Part shown: positions 59,471-64,000 of the stretch, piece by piece
Layout: each line of letters begins with the position of its first letter
Position numbering within the stretch: position 1 is the stretch's first letter
Assembly: GCA_950022295.1 (NCBI GenBank)
Contig: OX465596.1
Coordinates: forward strand, 128,444,501-128,508,500
Source: Bromus sterilis
Taxonomy: Eukaryota; Streptophyta; Magnoliopsida; Poales; Poaceae
Direction of reading: 5' to 3'
Length of the DNA stretch: 64,000 bases
Notes under the pieces: model-generated
What the model was told of the DNA's origin: nothing
Database searches by the model: none
Seen by the model: the letters and a program-made list of their open reading frames with translations, nothing else
Position numbers and translations under genes: made by a program

Positions 59471-60949
59471 CTAGAAAGCTTTGTGTTCTAATTCTAATGG
59501 CAAATGGAAAGCCTTGCCATAGACCATCTTATAGGGAGACATGCCCATGGGGTTTTTGTAAGAAGTTCTATACACCCACAAAGCATCTCCTAACTTATTT
59601 GACCAATCCTTTCTATTTCTATTGACTGTCTTCTGTAAGATCAACTTGATCTCTCTATTGGTGAGCTGAACCTGCCCACTAGTTTGAGGGTGGTACGGTG
59701 AAGCAATTCTATGACTGACATCGTACTTGGCTAAAGCTTTTCTAAAAGCTCCATGCGTAAAGTGTGAACCCCCATAAGTCATGAGGTACCTAGGTACTCC
59801 AAACCTAGGAAAAATTACATCCTTGAGCATTTTCAAAGAAGTCTTGTGATCAGCACTTTCAGTGGGGATTGCTTCTACCCACTTGGTTACATAATCAACA
59901 GCAACTAAAATGTGAGTGTACTTGTGTGAGGAAGGAAAAGGACCCATAAAATCAAAACCCCAACAATCAAAAGGCTCAATCACTAGAGAGTAATTCATAG
60001 GCATCTCATTCCTTCTACTAATATTACCAACTCTCTGACACTTATCACAAGATAAAACATAAATTCTAGCATCTTTAAAGAGAGTAGGCCAATAAAAACC
60101 TGATTCAAGAACCTTATGTGCGGCCCTCTCACCAGCATGATGTCCTCCATATGGACTGTCGTGACATTGTTTGAGAACGTCCTTCTGCTCGTGTTCCGGT
60201 ATGAATCTTCTCACGATCCCATCTGGACCTTCTTTTAAAAGATGTGGATCATCCCAAAAGTAATGCCTCAAATTATGAAATAACTTCTTCCTTTGCTGAA
60301 ATGTTAAACCTGGAGGGAAAAACTTTGCAACAATAAAGTAAGCATAATCTGCAAACCAAGGATCGGAGAGAGATTGTACTTTAACAACAGCTAGCTGTTC
60401 ATCTGAAAAATTGTCGTTGACTGGAATGGGATCATGCGGTATAGCTTCCATCCTTGAAAGATTATCCGCCACCGGGTTGTCTGCTCTTTTCCTATCGACA
60501 ATCTGCAAATCAAATTCTTGAATAAGGAGTACCCATCGGATGAGCCTTGGTTTTTCATCCTTCTTCTCCATAAGATACTTAATGGCAGCATGGTTAATAT
60601 GACAATAATCTTGGAATCAACAATATACTGCCTAAACTTATTACAAGCAAACACTACTGCCAAGAATTCCTTCTCAGTAGTAGCATAATTCTTTTGAGCA
60701 CTATCAAGGGTTTTGCTAGCATAATATATAACGTTCAACTTCTGATCAACCTTTTGCCCTAAAACAAATCCAATAGCAAAATCACTAGCATCACACATAA
60801 TTTCAAAAGGTAAATTCCAATCAGGTGGTTGTACTATAGGAGCAGTTATTAAAGCTTTCTTAAGGACTTCGAAGGCTTCCTTACAATCTTCATCAAAAAC
60901 AAAAGGGACGTCCTTCTGGAGAAGATTAGTGAGGGGTCTCGAAGTGTTA
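59471..60949 (-). pseudogene. Athila-like pol fragment: RNase H and integrase, inactivated
   Basis: Reading from 60949 downwards: the end of reverse transcriptase and the RNase H domain (MCDASDFAIGFVLGQK), then a 1-base deletion near 60600 that breaks the frame where the family has a conserved TDH. A second frame (60571-59471, 366 codons) holds the HHCC zinc site (HDSPYGGHHAGE...CDKCQ) and the integrase core. The first catalytic Asp is present (WGFDFMG). The second is Tyr (codon at 59776-59774, context MTYGGSHF). The third, normally Glu, is Gln (59668-59666, context SGQVQLTN). The spacing between the two altered positions is the normal 35 residues. The N-terminal pol is cut by LTR E at 60950. 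Confidence 0.88.
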
Positions 60950-63900
60950 TGTAACACCCTCAGTTGCCTGTAACAGTAATCACTTTTACTGTGGACTAAT
61001 CACTGTTGCAAATCACTATGCAAACCATTCCATCACCCACTTTGCTTTTGATCATATTCAAAAATGCCTTTTGGTTGCTATGAAAAATATGTTGCAATTA
61101 AACTTTGCCCAAAAATCATGGGACCACTTTTATAAAATCACAAATAATCATTGGGTCATGCCCATATGGTTATAGTATTTTATTTTGCCACTGGAAAATT
61201 CAAACAATTCAAACACCAAGAAAACAGCCCCATTTGACAATTGAATATTATAAAGAAATGGTAAATGGTTTTATTTTAAGCCTAAACTTTTTGTGGCACT
61301 CTCGAAATTTACACTCCTAATTATGGGCTAGGTCACAAATTTTAAAAAAAATGTTAAAGCAATTAAAACCAATACAAAAGGAAAAGAACAGAATGGAAAA
61401 TTAGAAGAAAAAGAAAATGATTAAAGCTCGCCTGGGGCGAGGCCCACCTCAGCCCAGCCCACCCCCACCCCTTGTCTTCTTCCCCAACCACCCCCCACCT
61501 GCTCCCGTACGGCCGAGCTCGCCGACGACGCTGGCGAGCTGGCCCCGCCTCCACCTACTCCCTCCCGACGCCGACGGGATAAGAACGCCCCCAGCCACCC
61601 CCTGGACATCCTCCCCCTCCGTTTCCCCTCCTCCTCTTCTCGCACGCCTCGGGTAAAATCCTCCCGAGCCGCCTCCGTTCACTGTCGTGGCCAACTGCGG
61701 CCACTCGACGAACTAGCCCAAGCCATCGTGTCCATCAGACTCGCCGCCGTCGACCCCGTCTTCCAGTGCAGCCCGTTGCTGCCGGGAGCCACCACAACAC
61801 TCGGAATCTTCGTCGTCTTCAAGCTCCAGCCGCCGAGATCGGCGACCGATTCCGGCCACCTCAGCCCCTCCCCGAGCCCGCTGCCAACCCCGACGCGTTC
61901 GTGGTGAGCACCTCTGTCATCGCCAACTATCCGTAGGTGCTCGATAAGCCCGTAGCCTTTTCCCCCAATTCTGTTGCTCCGACCGCCGTGGCACGTCGTC
62001 GTAGCCGTCGACTTGGTCCGTCCCAGCCCGCGCCAAGTGCACCAGTAGGACCCTTGTGATGCGTGCGTTCGATTTGGACCGGTAGTTAGCTCGATTTCGT
62101 AGCGTGTCGTAGTTCACCATTGGAGCCCGAGCGGCTGCTCCGCCATTTTTGAAGCAGAGCTCGACCTGGACCGCCCCATCACTCTCCCCCACCCCAGATC
62201 GACGCGGGTCACTCTACTCGATCGAATGCAAAAAGAATCGCGCAATATGGCCCAGTAAATCGAGCTCCAGCTCGAGTTCGCCGGAGTCCAGTCGCCGGCG
62301 CGACTCCGGCGGACCTCCCAGTCGCTGCCATGCGGGGCCCCCTGGTCAGATACGTGCTTAGCACTAATCCCCCTCGGATAAGCCACTGACATGTGGGTCA
62401 CCCCCGGCTAACCCCACTGTTAACTTAACAAAAGTTAACCCCCCTCCCAGTCACTGACAGTGGGCCCCCCCTGGGCTGTTTAAATAAATTGAACTTGATA
62501 ATTACTTCTGTGACACTGACAACTAGGCCCCAGCTGTAAGTCATTTAGAAATAAATAAAATTACAAAAACTAGTCACTGACATGTGGGCCCAGAGGCTAT
62601 TTTGATTTATTAAAATGTTTTATAAATAAACAGAGGCTGACATGTGGGTCCCACATGTCAGGCACTGTTTTGGATAATGTTTTGGATAATGTTTTAGATA
62701 ATGTTCTGGATAATGTTGAATAAATAATAAAAGAAATTCAGAAAATCATTTAAATGATTTAAAACTTTGAAATTCAATAACTTTTAAACCGTAACCCTGA
62801 TTCAAAAACTTTATACATGAAAATTGATCAGAAAAATATAACGAATACGAATACGCTATCCGTATGCCTATCACACCCCTCTAACACAACGAACATCGAA
62901 CCGTTCCCCCTCCGGACCGACAGTCCGATAAATTGTCCGGTACTGTTACAGTGCCCGGATGAATTTATTCCGAACACGAATGTTTCTCGGAATAGATCAA
63001 CTAGCACGGATACACCCCCCTTATGTTTGTCCGGTACCCACGACACCTCCGGCTTGATCCTTCCCCTCCGGTCACCCTGTCCGGTAATCATTCGGAGCCG
63101 GTAGTTCATCCTTAGATGAATTTCCGTTCCTAGCAATGTGCATTGCACTGCGTTAGAATACCGTCAACATTTCATCTGTCATGTCATGCATCTGTTTGTA
63201 TATGCTTGCTGTGTATTTACTGTTTCTTCCCCCCCCCCCTTAATCTCCGGTAGACCCCGCTGCTGACGTCGACTACACCGCTGCTGAATACGACTACTTC
63301 GTCGACGACCCTACTACTACCGTCGAGCTTCCAGGCAAGCAGATCCATTCTCTTCCCCAGATATCGCCTATCTTTCCGTACATTTCTTGCACTAGGCATT
63401 GTTACTGCTGCTGCTACGTTACAATCCTATTCAATTGCATAGCCTGTTTTTGTCGCCCCTTGATGTACCTCTTTTATCCTATGCTGCCTATTATTATTAT
63501 ACAGTATTCAGCAGTGAGCCCTACGCATTGTTAGCTAGGATTAGATAGAGGGCCGTGGTCACTCAGGGGAGTGAACACGGATACAAATATTAAACTGCCC
63601 AGGTACGGTACAATGCAGACATCGCCTCAGGCCCTCTAGCTCGGCTCTGCCGAGCCACCATCAAGTGTGAGCTATCAAGGAGTAATCCTTGTACTCCACT
63701 CGTTGTTGACTTTGTATAGCCGCTCTAGGTACCTGAGCAACGGTTGTCCTTCAGGTAAGAAGTCGGGCGACCCAACGGTGCCCGCAAGAGGTATTGCGAC
63801 GGGACGACAGGGAGGGTACGACCAGTGTACCGGTGTGCTTGGCCCCTGATCGTTGGCCGCGAGAGTTACCAAACCACGAAAGTCGAGCTCCTCCAGGAGC

Positions 63901-64000
63901 ACACGCGAGACAAGGTAAGGAGACGGTTCACCTTGTTGGTAACCGCAGTGACTTGGTGGGACGACGGGACAGGCACCGATGTACTGGTGGTCCTGGCTGC
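60950..64000 (+). mobile_element. LTR E: chromovirus-type LTR, partial, runs off window
   Basis: It starts TGTAACACCCTCAG and follows the LTRs of C and D in order: AT-rich start, GC-rich block (61430-62340), the palindrome (62636-62662), four GGATAATGTT-like units (62670-62720), and an ACTTGGTGGGACGA stretch near the window end. By comparison with D, the window ends about 0.9-1.3 kb short of the LTR end. Whether it is a solo LTR or the 5' LTR of a full element cannot be told. It inserted into pol of element F. Confidence 0.87.

Larger units (their letters stand above)
55143..64000 (-). mobile_element. Element F: Athila-like Gypsy retrotransposon, partial, split by LTR E
   Basis: Its 3' LTR (55143-56655) and part of its minus-strand pol (59471-60949) are in the window. 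The remainder lies beyond LTR E, outside the window. Its LTR begins TGATACGTCAAAAATGC and is followed on the inside by polypurine CTTGGGGGAGG. The lineage call rests on integrase motifs (WGFDFMGPFPSS) and the TGATACGTC LTR start. The element lies within the protease pseudogene, with CCCGC left of it as a candidate duplication. Confidence 0.8.

Overview
This window is nuclear DNA from a large-genome grass, most likely a Triticeae species (wheat, Aegilops or barley group). It consists almost entirely of nested transposable elements. The evidence is the CACTA transposons with TNP2-like transposase and a second ORF ending in a Ulp1-like protease, the LTR retrotransposons beginning TGATACGTC with tRNA-Asp-type primer sites, and a chromodomain Gypsy element with 4.1-kb LTRs. 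No bacterial genes, CRISPR arrays, rRNA or tRNA genes were seen, and no intact ordinary host gene.

Layout: (1) A large CACTA element (CACTA-1) starts left of the window and ends at 51486 with a CACTGGTAGAAA terminus read on the minus strand. Its transposase (159-3475) has one frameshift and four in-frame stops. Its second ORF is spread over 13616-14136, 23535-25353 and 49312-50914. (2) Retrotransposon A (5949-13498, plus strand, duplicated TCAAC) sits between the two ORFs. (3) CACTA-2 (14137-23534, duplicated GTT) is inside ORF2 and itself contains a short CACTA-3 (18888-20390, duplicated TAC). (4) Retrotransposon B (25354-49311, minus strand, duplicated GCACT) is also inside ORF2. B's gag-like ORF is split by a solo LTR, C (29496-47556, duplicated AAACA). 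C is split by a complete chromovirus, D (32248-45672, duplicated TGATC), which carries one uninterrupted 1484-codon Gag-Pol ORF.

Removing each insert together with one copy of its duplication restores the reading frame or sequence beneath it, so the nesting order is well supported: CACTA-1, then B, then C, then D, and separately CACTA-1, then CACTA-2, then CACTA-3.

Right of CACTA-1 lies a minus-strand Ulp1-type cysteine protease pseudogene (about 51560-55142) with a recognisable catalytic tetrad. It is cut at its 5' side by a minus-strand Athila-like Gypsy element F (from 55143), whose integrase has lost two of its three catalytic acidic residues. F is interrupted at 60950 by another LTR (E) of the same family as C and D, which runs off the window.

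The only element that looks potentially mobile on its own is D. A and B look like non-autonomous elements that share end and primer features with the F lineage. The window shows successive insertion, internal deletion and solo-LTR formation rather than a cellular pathway. I did not find convincing evidence for a wholly new biological system. The points most worth following up are the two converging Ulp1-type proteases, a recurrent TGCAGTTC motif in the protease pseudogene's introns, a 213-bp foldback inside CACTA-2, and a conserved palindrome in the long LTRs.
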